Assembly: GCA_021846945.1 (NCBI GenBank)
Contig: JAJZVZ010000003.1
Location: 1-64,000 of the forward strand
Source: Acidobacteriota bacterium
GTDB lineage: Bacteria; Acidobacteriota; Terriglobia; Terriglobales; Acidobacteriaceae
Direction of reading: 5' to 3'
DNA length: 64,000 bases
Below, in pieces: positions 39,462-47,661 of the stretch (position 1 is its first letter; every line of letters begins with the position of its first letter). The notes below the pieces were generated by a model. That model was not told the origin of the DNA and made no database searches. It saw only the letters and a program-made list of their open reading frames with translations. The translations under genes were made by a program, and so were the position numbers.

Positions 39462-41411
39462 TCACTGGAGCAGACCGCCACACGCGCTATCGAACGGCGA
39501 CGCATCAGCATTGAGATTGCTGCGATCCAGGATCATTTGTTCCTCATTCTCCCGAACCAGCTTTCCCCCGCCATTGGCGCGGGTTTCAGGGCTATTTTGC
39601 GTTTCTGGTTCTCTGGTTCGTTGTATATCCTGCGAACCAGAAAACCACTTTTCATAAAGGTATGGTTTACCCCGCGTGCCTTCCCCGGTTCGCTTCACCC
39701 TTTCAGAGCGAGTTAGAGACGTGAGTGCTGCCCGAATGGTCTTTGTCGTCCCTTCCACTTCATCGCGGATTTGTTTCTGAGCCTGAGGCTTCCCAGCGGT
39801 TTGCAGATAGGTGAGAATTCGGCTCTCAGCATCGCTCTGATCCCTTTCCGCCTTGCTGCCATCGAGGGACAGTTTGCGCGTTACGGGATCGAAGGCGAGC
39901 ACGGTTTCAGAGAGATCGGTGCAGATGCGCTGGACAGTCTGGAGGGTCCGGTAAGTTTCGGTACGCTTGAGCAGCAGCAAGGTAGAAACGATGCCACCCA
40001 GGGCCGTGCTCCCAAGAGGCGAGTCGATAGCATCAGCTTTCAGGCTCTTTCCGGCATGGTGCGTCAGCAGGATATGAGTGCCCGTTTCGCGGGCAATGTC
40101 AATCAACGGCCCTAATGCCTGATAGGTCTCCGCATAGGCTTTCTCGTCACGGATGCGCGCCAACCGGAAGAGGGGATCAATCACCACCAGCGCCGGTGTG
40201 CGTTCCCGTACCAGTCGCACCAGAGCGGGCATCGCATCTTCAGGTGCATGAGCGGCATGTATGCGGATCGGCTCTTCGCCGGATGCGCCCAATGCGCGAA
40301 AATCGGCTTTCACGTCCTCGGCTCTTTCTTCCAAGGCAAGGTAGATAACTTCGCCTTGTCGAGTTTTGCGACCGAGGAAATCTCTGCCCGTGCTCACAGC
40401 GAGGGCCAAATTCCGCGCGAAGGTGCTCTTGCCCACCTTTGGTTTTGCCACAACAGCCGCGACTGTCCCCGCAATCAGCAGCCCTTCCACCAGGTAATCC
40501 ACGGGAGCATCGGGGCGGGCCATCAACTCTCCCAGGTGAATCAGCTCATAACCGCCCGGATTCCCACTTTGTGATGCTTCCATCCTGTCGCACTCCGTTA
40601 TCCCTTTCGGGTTCGGATACCTCGCCGGAATGTCGCGTGCGATGGCGCGCACCTTCGCATCGGGCAACGGCGGAGAAAATACGCCGTTCTCCACCAGCAA
40701 TGCCGCTTCGATGGCAGCCGGAGTCATTCCTCGTTTGTGCATGGAACCGGCAAGGGAAACTAGATGCTTTGTACGACCACCTTTGCCGATTGGCTGGTTC
40801 ACCAACGCGCCCACTACTGACGTGCTTTGTGGCGTCTGTGCGCCTTGCGGCTCTTGGATGAGGGATAGGAGCCATCCAGGACACAGCACGGGCGGAATGG
40901 CCGATTCGTTGATTTCATACCGTGCGCCGCTCGCATGGACCGAAGGTGGGGCCACAACGTAGCCGCCGTTTCCGCGAATGTCCAGCCCTGGAGCTATCCG
41001 GCTCTGCGAATTGCGAACGTCCGCACCTTTCGGCCAAAGGAAATAGAGGTGCTGTCCTCCGCCGCCCGTTCGGACGGTGTAGCTATCGGGTAGCGGGCCA
41101 TAACGCCTCTCAAGTTCGATGAGGGATTGCTCGCCTTGCTTGCCGTCAACATCCAAGACAAGGATGCCGCTCTCCGCCCCGGTCACGATGCCGATATTTG
41201 CATCCGGCCAGCGGGTCCACCATTCGCGGATCGTGGCCGGATCACGGCTCGCGTCTTTCAGGCCGTGGGCAGTCCGGGGATGCTTGCCGGGACTCTCACA
41301 GTCTGCCCGCCCGCAAGAGCAACCGTGCGCCGCTGGGGAATGGAGTGGGATCACAAGCCAGCCCCGCGCCGCGTACCCCAGTGCCGTCACAAGATCGGAC
41401 GGGGTCATCAT
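39462..41411 (-). CDS. bifunctional primase/polymerase (AEP Prim-Pol) fused to RepA-like AAA ATPase
   Basis: GYAARGWLVIPLHSP, GKHPRTAHGLKDASRDPATIREWWTRWPDANIGIVTG, LVLDVDG, TGGGGQHLYF; Walker A KPKVGKSTFARNLALAVSTG, Walker B-like ALVVIDPLFRL, ILLTHHAGKS; C-terminal wHTH-like region. Confidence 0.9.
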   Translation of the reverse strand: MMTPSDLVTALGYAARGWLVIPLHSPAAHGCSCGRADCESPGKHPRTAHGLKDASRDPATIREWWTRWPDANIGIVTGAESGILVLDVDGKQGEQSLIELERRYGPLPDSYTVRTGGGGQHLYFLWPKGADVRNSQSRIAPGLDIRGNGGYVVAPPSVHASGARYEINESAIPPVLCPGWLLSLIQEPQGAQTPQSTSVVGALVNQPIGKGGRTKHLVSLAGSMHKRGMTPAAIEAALLVENGVFSPPLPDAKVRAIARDIPARYPNPKGITECDRMEASQSGNPGGYELIHLGELMARPDAPVDYLVEGLLIAGTVAAVVAKPKVGKSTFARNLALAVSTGRDFLGRKTRQGEVIYLALEERAEDVKADFRALGASGEEPIRIHAAHAPEDAMPALVRLVRERTPALVVIDPLFRLARIRDEKAYAETYQALGPLIDIARETGTHILLTHHAGKSLKADAIDSPLGSTALGGIVSTLLLLKRTETYRTLQTVQRICTDLSETVLAFDPVTRKLSLDGSKAERDQSDAESRILTYLQTAGKPQAQKQIRDEVEGTTKTIRAALTSLTRSERVKRTGEGTRGKPYLYEKWFSGSQDIQRTREPETQNSPETRANGGGKLVRENEEQMILDRSNLNADASPFDSACGGLLQ

Positions 41412-41611
41412 TGCAGGTCCAGCGCGGGCATCGTTCCGCGATCAATGATCTTCTGGATGGTCTCATCCGAGATTCTGACCGCGCGGCCTACTTTGACGTA
41501 TTCAATGCTCCGGCGGTAAATCCATGATCGAAGACACTTGACGCTGATTCCGAGCCGCGCGGCAGCCTGGGGCAGTGAATTCAGTTTCGACTCTTGCAGC
41601 GATGCGGGCAT
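41408..41611 (-). CDS. excisionase-like HTH DNA-binding protein
   Basis: LNSLPQAAARLGISVKCLRSWIYRRSIEYVKVGRAVRISDETIQKII; start 41611 preceded by GGAGG; ATGA overlap with the Prim-Pol gene. Confidence 0.85.
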   Translation of the reverse strand: MPASLQESKLNSLPQAAARLGISVKCLRSWIYRRSIEYVKVGRAVRISDETIQKIIDRGTMPALDLQ

Positions 41612-41674
41612 TTGATCCTCCAGAATACGGTTTGCTCTACTTTCCAAATAAATGCTACGAAATATCGGGAGCGC

Positions 41675-42511
41675 ATGTCGATATTATTTGATTGCCTTTT
41701 GTTGCCGATACGTGCTATCTATATTTTGGTGAAGCGCGATGCCCAATTGCCGCTAGAGATTTACGGAATACACGGCGTGGCTCCCTTTGAGCAAAGCCGG
41801 GCTGTCCTCGAAACGGTCTGCAACGCGCTAAATTCCGATTCGCGCGCAGAGTTGAAAAATCACCTCCGTGCGCTTGTGAGAAGGTGGCTCGATTCGGGTC
41901 CGAACTTGGAACAGATGCTTCAGGACGCGAGCATCCTTGTGGCGACGAACCAAGACAGCGTAGAGCTACTTTCGCGTTCAACCTTGCCCCAGAATGAGCG
42001 TAAAGTGCTCACGTTTGGGATGCGTGCGGTTTGGACTCCCACTTCCGGGGCACAGGCCCGGCTTGTCCTCATGTCCGATTACGAAATGCTGGAGACTTTG
42101 CTAGGGGAACCTGTGCGCCAGAAAGGGCCGAACGGAAAAGAGACAGTTATGCCCAAGGCAGAGGCGCTGATGCTCTTTTACCTGTTGACCGTCACTCCGG
42201 GCTGCGAAAAGATCGCCGGTCCCTGTCCGCGTTGTGATCGCTACTACATCAAGAAGCGAGCATCGCAAAAAGTCTATTGCTCCCGCCGGTGTGGAAATGC
42301 TGCTACGGCGGTAGCGCGAACCCATGAGCGAATCGCCAGTGAGCGCAGAGACAAGCTCGCGCGCGCCAAGGCTGCAATGAAGAAATGGAAGCCCACGGCT
42401 ACCCAGCAGGACTGGAAACACTGGGTTGCCATGAAAACAGGGATTGACCCGCGCTTTTTGACCCGCGCTGTCACTAAGGGCGACTTGGTGCCGCCGCGAA
42501 AGAAGAGGTGA
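41675..42511 (+). CDS. protein with C-terminal CGNR/DUF6076-like zinc finger
   Basis: CPRCDRYYIKKRASQKVYCSRRCGNAATAVARTHER; GGAG ribosome site before MSILFD; ends 3 bp before int. Confidence 0.75.
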   Translation: MSILFDCLLLPIRAIYILVKRDAQLPLEIYGIHGVAPFEQSRAVLETVCNALNSDSRAELKNHLRALVRRWLDSGPNLEQMLQDASILVATNQDSVELLSRSTLPQNERKVLTFGMRAVWTPTSGAQARLVLMSDYEMLETLLGEPVRQKGPNGKETVMPKAEALMLFYLLTVTPGCEKIAGPCPRCDRYYIKKRASQKVYCSRRCGNAATAVARTHERIASERRDKLARAKAAMKKWKPTATQQDWKHWVAMKTGIDPRFLTRAVTKGDLVPPRKKR

Positions 42512-42514
42512 ACT

Positions 42515-43735
42515 ATGTCAGTGTTTCGCTACAAGGGCAGCAAGGTTTGGACGATGGATTTTCTCTTCCACGGCCAGCGCATCAGGGAAAGCACAGGGAC
42601 GCGCTCCAAGACGCTTGCTCTGAAGATTGAGGATAAGCGTCGCCGGGCATTGGAAGAGGGCGCAGCGGGCATCAGGAAGCGGCAGCAGCCCCTTCTGCTT
42701 TCGGTTGCGGCAGATGATTGGCTGAAATTGAAGAAAGCCACGCTTGCGCCGCGCTCTGTGAAGATCGAACAGGCTAACCTTGCACATCTGCTCCCGGAGT
42801 TGGGCCGTAAGCTGATTTGCGATATTGAAGCGGCGGACGTTGCCCGCTATCAGCAAAAGCGGATTGACGAAAAGGCTTCACCCAAGACGGTCAATCTGGA
42901 AGTGGGGACGCTGCGGGCGATTCTGAAACGCTCCGGCCAGTGGGCGCGGTTGCAGCCGGAAGTGAGTATGCTTCCCACGCGGGATGATGTGGGCCGGGCC
43001 ATCACAGCGGACGAGGAAACGGCGCTGCTACAGGCTTGCAGTCAATCCCGCTCCCGCTCTCTGGTTCCATTCGTCACCCTGGCGATTGAGACGGGGGCGC
43101 GGTACGGAACCATTCGGACGCTCGAATGGGGCAACGTGGATTTTGAAAACCGCTGCTTGAAGTGGGGCAAAGACAAGACGGCAGCCGGTACGGGGCGAAT
43201 AGTGCCGCTCAGTCAAAGGGCCGTTGCTGCTCTCAGCTTTTGGGCGACACACTTCCCGAATCGCAAGCCGGAACATTACGTGTTCCCTTCAGAGCGGTAC
43301 GGCGCGGGCGGGGACGAATTCAGCCCCAAGGCTTACCACGTTGACACGTCCAAGCCCATCGGGAGCATCAAGGAAGCATGGGAAGCGGCCAGACTGCGGG
43401 CAGCGCGGATTCTGAAAGGCGAGACGGAAGAGACGGAAGAGAACACCGAGACGGAACCCAAAGAACCGATTGCGCCCCTTGCTTGCCGCTTCCACGATCT
43501 GCGGCACACGGCGGTTTCCCGGATGCTCAACAACGGTGTACCGATTGCCAAGGTTGCGAAGATCGTAGGATGGAGCAAGTCTACGATGGTGCTCATGGCA
43601 GCGCGGTACGGTCACTTCTCTTTGAACGATCTGCGAGACGCTGTCGAAGGCATCAGCGGGAGCAAAATTGAAGCGGGGTCCCCGGTATTTTCCCCGGTAT
43701 CGGAGCAAAGCCCGGAAGCGAAGCGGCCTAACTGA
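42515..43735 (+). CDS. int: tyrosine-type site-specific integrase
   Basis: ETGARYGTIRTLEWGNVDF, HDLRHTAVSRMLNNGVPIAKVAKIVGWSKSTMVLMAARYGHFS catalytic boxes; next to the tRNA att site. Confidence 0.93.
   Translation: MSVFRYKGSKVWTMDFLFHGQRIRESTGTRSKTLALKIEDKRRRALEEGAAGIRKRQQPLLLSVAADDWLKLKKATLAPRSVKIEQANLAHLLPELGRKLICDIEAADVARYQQKRIDEKASPKTVNLEVGTLRAILKRSGQWARLQPEVSMLPTRDDVGRAITADEETALLQACSQSRSRSLVPFVTLAIETGARYGTIRTLEWGNVDFENRCLKWGKDKTAAGTGRIVPLSQRAVAALSFWATHFPNRKPEHYVFPSERYGAGGDEFSPKAYHVDTSKPIGSIKEAWEAARLRAARILKGETEETEENTETEPKEPIAPLACRFHDLRHTAVSRMLNNGVPIAKVAKIVGWSKSTMVLMAARYGHFSLNDLRDAVEGISGSKIEAGSPVFSPVSEQSPEAKRPN
43676..43700. promoter_or_regulatory. putative arm-type integrase/Xis site (right), within int 3' end
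   Basis: gggtccccggtattttccccggtat identical and in the same orientation as 36498-36522. Confidence 0.6.
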
Positions 43736-43743
43736 TTGAGTCG

Positions 43744-43790
43744 ATTGGTGGACGCGGTAGGAATCGAACCTACAACCTGTCGGTTAAGAG
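43744..43790. repeat. att site at the int-proximal end, 47-bp repeat inside the intact tRNA-Lys
   Basis: Identical to 36332-36378. Confidence 0.92.
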
Positions 43791-43821
43791 CCGAATGCTC
43801 TGCCAGTTGAGCTACGCGTCC
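43746..43821 (-). tRNA. tRNA-Lys (CTT), CCA end encoded
   Basis: Minus strand GGACGCGTAGCTCAACTGGCAGAGCATTCGGCTCTTAACCGACAGGTTGTAGGTTCGATTCCTACCGCGTCCACCA folds as a cloverleaf; 7-nt loop CTCTTAA gives anticodon CTT; 27-43 pair is U/C. Confidence 0.93.
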
Positions 43822-43961
43822 AATCCATCAAGGGAGGCCGTGCGGCAGGCTTTCCATCGCACGGTTGAAGCGAAGGCAAATGACTCCGCCCTTCAAAATA
43901 TAGCACAGTGCCGCTGCGGACTCCAAAACGGCCGGAGCCTCTGCCCGGCGCCTCGCCGCTT

Positions 43962-45236
43962 TCACTTTCTGCCGTTGAACTCGCGCACCGCGTCCAGCAT
44001 GGCGACGATGTTTTCGACTGGCGTGCCCGCCTGCACGTTGTGAATTGTGTTGAAGACGAAGCCGCCGCCGGGCGCGAAGATCGCACAGCGGCGCAGCACC
44101 TGCTCGCGGACCTCGGCCGGCGTGCCGAAGGGCAAAACGTGCTGCGTATCCACGCCACCGCCCCAGAACACGATGCGGTCGCCGAAATTCGCTTTGAGCT
44201 GCTCAGGGTCCATGCCAGCTGCCGAACACTGCACCGGATTGAGGATGTCGAAGCCCGCATCAATAAACGTCGGGATGAATTTGATCACTGAACCGCAGGA
44301 GTGTTTGAAGGTCTTCCACGGCGTGTGCGCGTGAATCCAGTCATTGACACGCCTGTAATAGGGCGCGTACAGCTCCTGAAGTGTTCTTACCGAGCAGAAT
44401 GCGGAGGTCTGCGTGCCGAAATCCGTGCCGCAGATAAAGACTGCCTGCACCTTGTCGCCGACTACCGCATGGATGCGCTCCAGATTTTGGATGCCGATCT
44501 CGCACTGGCGCTCAAAGATCCTGTGAATGTAGTCCTGGCGGCTGCGCGTGGAGACGTACCACTCGGCCACATCGCGGATGCCCCGGGGATGCTTGACGGA
44601 CGGGCCGGGGACGAGCGCAATGTCGCCGAATGCGGTGCCGCCAAAGCTGGCGATGACGCCGCGGCCTGTTGCCGCCGCTTGCGTGGCCGCGCGGGCAAAG
44701 TGGTCAAGCTCCTCCTGAGAGACAGGGACGTACTCCTCCAGGTTGTCTTCCGGGTTCAGCTTCTCTTCGTCGATTGGATCCTGGCGCACGATGCAATCGA
44801 AGAAGTAGCCGCCCTTCGGCATCCGTCCGCTCGGGGGGACGCTGGTGTCGCCGCCGGGATAGATAAGCGTGTCGCCGCGGTCGTCTGTGGTTACATTGAA
44901 GTCGCCGGGAACAAGCACATCGAGTCCGTTGAACTCCCAGCTCTTCCATCGCTCTGCCGGAAAGCCGAACATCGTGCCGCGCGCAAAGATGCCCACCACG
45001 TCCACGCCCATCGCCTCCAGCAGGTCGTTTTCAAGTAGGCCCAGCATCTGGAACGGCTCGTGGATCTTGACCGGCCGCTTCTCCAGCCCGTAATAGTCGC
45101 GCAGCGCTGCCACGCAACTGGCGTGAACACCGGTCACGGCGGTTCCGCCAAAGTCAATGGGAACACGATCGGGCTGTTTGTGGTTCAAGGTGTTCGCAAG
45201 TCGTTCGCGGCTGGTGATATCAATTGCGGTCGTCAT
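43962..45236 (-). CDS. uroporphyrinogen decarboxylase-family protein (paralogue 1)
   Basis: ITSRERLANTLNHKQPDRVPIDFGGTAVTGVHASC; FICGTDFGTQTSAFCSVRTLQELYAPYYRRVNDWIHAHTPWKTFKHSCGSV. Confidence 0.9.
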   Translation of the reverse strand: MTTAIDITSRERLANTLNHKQPDRVPIDFGGTAVTGVHASCVAALRDYYGLEKRPVKIHEPFQMLGLLENDLLEAMGVDVVGIFARGTMFGFPAERWKSWEFNGLDVLVPGDFNVTTDDRGDTLIYPGGDTSVPPSGRMPKGGYFFDCIVRQDPIDEEKLNPEDNLEEYVPVSQEELDHFARAATQAAATGRGVIASFGGTAFGDIALVPGPSVKHPRGIRDVAEWYVSTRSRQDYIHRIFERQCEIGIQNLERIHAVVGDKVQAVFICGTDFGTQTSAFCSVRTLQELYAPYYRRVNDWIHAHTPWKTFKHSCGSVIKFIPTFIDAGFDILNPVQCSAAGMDPEQLKANFGDRIVFWGGGVDTQHVLPFGTPAEVREQVLRRCAIFAPGGGFVFNTIHNVQAGTPVENIVAMLDAVREFNGRK

Positions 45237-45276
45237 GTTGTTCTTCTCAGCCTTGCATGCGCGCTCGTCCGCGCGC

Positions 45277-46551
45277 TCATTTCCGTCCGTTGAATTCGTG
45301 TACGGCGTTGACCATGGCCACAATATTTTCAACTGGCGTCTGCGCCTGAATATTATGAACCGGGTTGAAGACGAAGCCGCCGCCCGGCGCGAAGATCCCG
45401 CAGCGCCGCAGCACCTCTTCGCGGACCTGGGCCGGCGTGCCGAAGGGTAGTGTCTTCTGCGTATCCACGCCACCACCCCAGAACACGATGCGGTCGCCGA
45501 AATTCGCTTTCAACTGTTCGGGTTCCATGCCCGTAGCCGAGCACTGCACCGGGTTGAGAATATCGAATCCCGCCTCAATAAACGTGGGGATAAACTTCGA
45601 AACCGCGCCGCAGGAATGCTTGAAGGTCTTCCACGGTGTGTGCGCATGAATCCAGTCGTTGATGCGCTTGTAATAAGGCGCGTACAACTCCTGGAGCGTC
45701 TTCACGGAGCAGAAGGCGGAGGTCTGCGTGCCGAAGTCCGTGCCGCAAAGGTAGACCGCCTGCACAGCATCGCCAACGACCGCGTGGATACGTTCCAGAT
45801 TCGCCAGCGCAATCTCGCTTTGGCGCTCAAAGATTCTGTGGATGTAATCCTGGCGGCTCCGCGTGGAGACGTACCATTCCGTAATATCGCGTATTCCCTT
45901 CGGATGCTTGAGCCCCGGACCCGGCACGATCGCGATGTCGCCGAAGGCGGTGCCGCCAAAGCCCGCGATGACACCGCGCCCCGATGCCAACGCATCCTTT
46001 GCCGCGGTCGCCAGATAATCGAGGTCGGCTTGTGAAATCGGGCCGTATTCCTCCAGATTGTCTTCGGGATTCAGCTTGTCTTCGTCGATTGGGTCCTGGC
46101 GCACGATGCAGTCGAAGAAGAAGCCACCGGCCGGCATGCGCCCGCTCGGCTGCGCCGTAGTGTCGCCTTCAGGGTAGATCAGCGTGTCGCCGTTCGAGTC
46201 GGTCGTAACGTTGAATTCTCCGGGAACCAGCACCTCCAGCCCATTGAAGAGCCAGGGCTTCCAGTTCTCCGCTGGAAAGCCCCATTTGGTGCCGCGCCGG
46301 AAGACTCCGGTCACGTCCAGGCCCATCGCGTCTTTCAGGTCGTCTTCTACCAGGCCCAGCATCTGCGAGGGCTCATGAATCCGCACCAGACGCTTTTCGA
46401 GGCCGTAATAATCACGCAGCGCCGCCACGCAACTGGCGTGGATGCCGGTGACGGAGGTTCCGCCAATGTCCAACGGAATGCGGTCGGGCTGCCGATGATT
46501 CAATGCATTGGCCAGCCGCTCTCGGCTGGTGGTTGCTGCCAGGGTAGTCAT
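45277..46551 (-). CDS. uroporphyrinogen decarboxylase-family protein (paralogue 2)
   Basis: TTSRERLANALNHRQPDRIPLDIGGTSVTGIHASC; nearly colinear with paralogue 1, both 424 aa. Confidence 0.9.
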   Translation of the reverse strand: MTTLAATTSRERLANALNHRQPDRIPLDIGGTSVTGIHASCVAALRDYYGLEKRLVRIHEPSQMLGLVEDDLKDAMGLDVTGVFRRGTKWGFPAENWKPWLFNGLEVLVPGEFNVTTDSNGDTLIYPEGDTTAQPSGRMPAGGFFFDCIVRQDPIDEDKLNPEDNLEEYGPISQADLDYLATAAKDALASGRGVIAGFGGTAFGDIAIVPGPGLKHPKGIRDITEWYVSTRSRQDYIHRIFERQSEIALANLERIHAVVGDAVQAVYLCGTDFGTQTSAFCSVKTLQELYAPYYKRINDWIHAHTPWKTFKHSCGAVSKFIPTFIEAGFDILNPVQCSATGMEPEQLKANFGDRIVFWGGGVDTQKTLPFGTPAQVREEVLRRCGIFAPGGGFVFNPVHNIQAQTPVENIVAMVNAVHEFNGRK

Positions 46552-46650
46552 ACCGATCCTTCTGCGCTTTCCAGTGCTTCAAAATGCCGCCTCGCCGCGT
46601 CGCCTGACGCGTGCGGTGCCATCTTGCGTAGAAAGGTGATTCGGCTTTCA

Positions 46651-47661
46651 TCATACTCCCGCGCCGCGTGGTGCGAGTTCGATCGCCAGCCGCATCGCCT
46701 CCAGCATGCTGCGCTCGTCGGCCTTGCCGGTGCCTGCGATGTCGAACGCCGTGCCATGATCGACCGAGGTACGGATGACTGGGAGTCCGATGGTAATGTT
46801 TACGCCCGACTCCAACCCCAGCGCCTTTACGGGTCCGTGGCCCTGGTCGTGATACATGGCGATGACCAGATCAAAATCGCCGCGCTGGGCGCGAAAAAAC
46901 AGCGTGTCCGCCGGCAGCGGGCCCTCCACATTCCAGCCCTTCTGGCGGCAGGCCGCGATCGCCGGCGCAATCTTCGTCTCCTCCTCGCCGTAGCCGAAGA
47001 GCCCATTTTCGCCGGCGTGGGGATTGATGCCGCAGACGGCAATCTTCGGGTTGGCGATTCCGGCTTTGACGAGCGCATGGTGGCCGCGCGCAATGGTGCG
47101 CTCCACCAGCCCCGGTTCGATTTTGGCGATGGCATCAATTAGTCCGATGTGCGTGGTTACGTGCAGCACGCGCATTTTGGGCGTGGTCAGCATCATCGAG
47201 ACTTCCTGCGTTCCGGTCAGGTGCGCCAGCAGTTCGGTGTGGCCCGGGAAGTTGTGCCCGCCCGCATGCAGTGCCTCTTTATTGAGCGGAGCGGTACAGA
47301 TGGCCGCGACCTTGCCCGCAACCGCAAGTCTTGCCGCAACCTCCACGTAGTGGAATGCGGCGTCTCCGGCCACGGCGGAGAGCTTGCCCCACGGCAGTTC
47401 CTCGGGAATCAGCTTCAGATCGACGCAATTCACTGTGCCCGGCTCGAATACGGCCTGCGCGATTTCATCTTCGGCAAACACACGTACGGCCAGATGGCAT
47501 CCTGCGATCCGTCCCGCCTCACGCAACCGCGCCGCGTCGCCGATCACCAGCGGCCGGCACTGTGCGTAGAGCTCCGCGTGAGTGAGGCTCTTCATGACGA
47601 CCTCGGGGCCGACGCCCGCAGCGTCTCCCATGGTCATGGCAATGATCGGCAATTCGTTCAT
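46651..47661 (-). CDS. PdxA-family 4-phosphate dehydrogenase (PdxA/PdxA2)
   Basis: MTMGDAAGVGPEVVMKSL, LNKEALHAGGHNFPGHTELLAHLTG, AMYHDQGHGPVKALGLESGVNITIGLPVIRTSVDHGTAFDIAGTG. Confidence 0.92.
   Translation of the reverse strand: MNELPIIAMTMGDAAGVGPEVVMKSLTHAELYAQCRPLVIGDAARLREAGRIAGCHLAVRVFAEDEIAQAVFEPGTVNCVDLKLIPEELPWGKLSAVAGDAAFHYVEVAARLAVAGKVAAICTAPLNKEALHAGGHNFPGHTELLAHLTGTQEVSMMLTTPKMRVLHVTTHIGLIDAIAKIEPGLVERTIARGHHALVKAGIANPKIAVCGINPHAGENGLFGYGEEETKIAPAIAACRQKGWNVEGPLPADTLFFRAQRGDFDLVIAMYHDQGHGPVKALGLESGVNITIGLPVIRTSVDHGTAFDIAGTGKADERSMLEAMRLAIELAPRGAGV

Larger units (their letters stand above)
36332..43790. mobile_element. integrative element inserted in tRNA-Lys(CTT): tyrosine integrase, excisionase-like protein, Prim-Pol/RepA-like protein, cargo
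   Basis: Exact 47-bp direct repeats at both ends (36332-36378 and 43744-43790), the right one forming the 3' part of the intact tRNA; int next to the tRNA; replication and excision genes inside. Confidence 0.9.

Noticed and set aside
36332-43790. Intact prophage or ICE
   Set aside because: No capsid, tail, terminase, lysis, relaxase or T4SS motif in any ORF
36332-43790. Classical anti-phage defence island or toxin-antitoxin system
   Set aside because: No recognisable nuclease, restriction-modification, retron, CBASS or TA motifs; cargo function remains open
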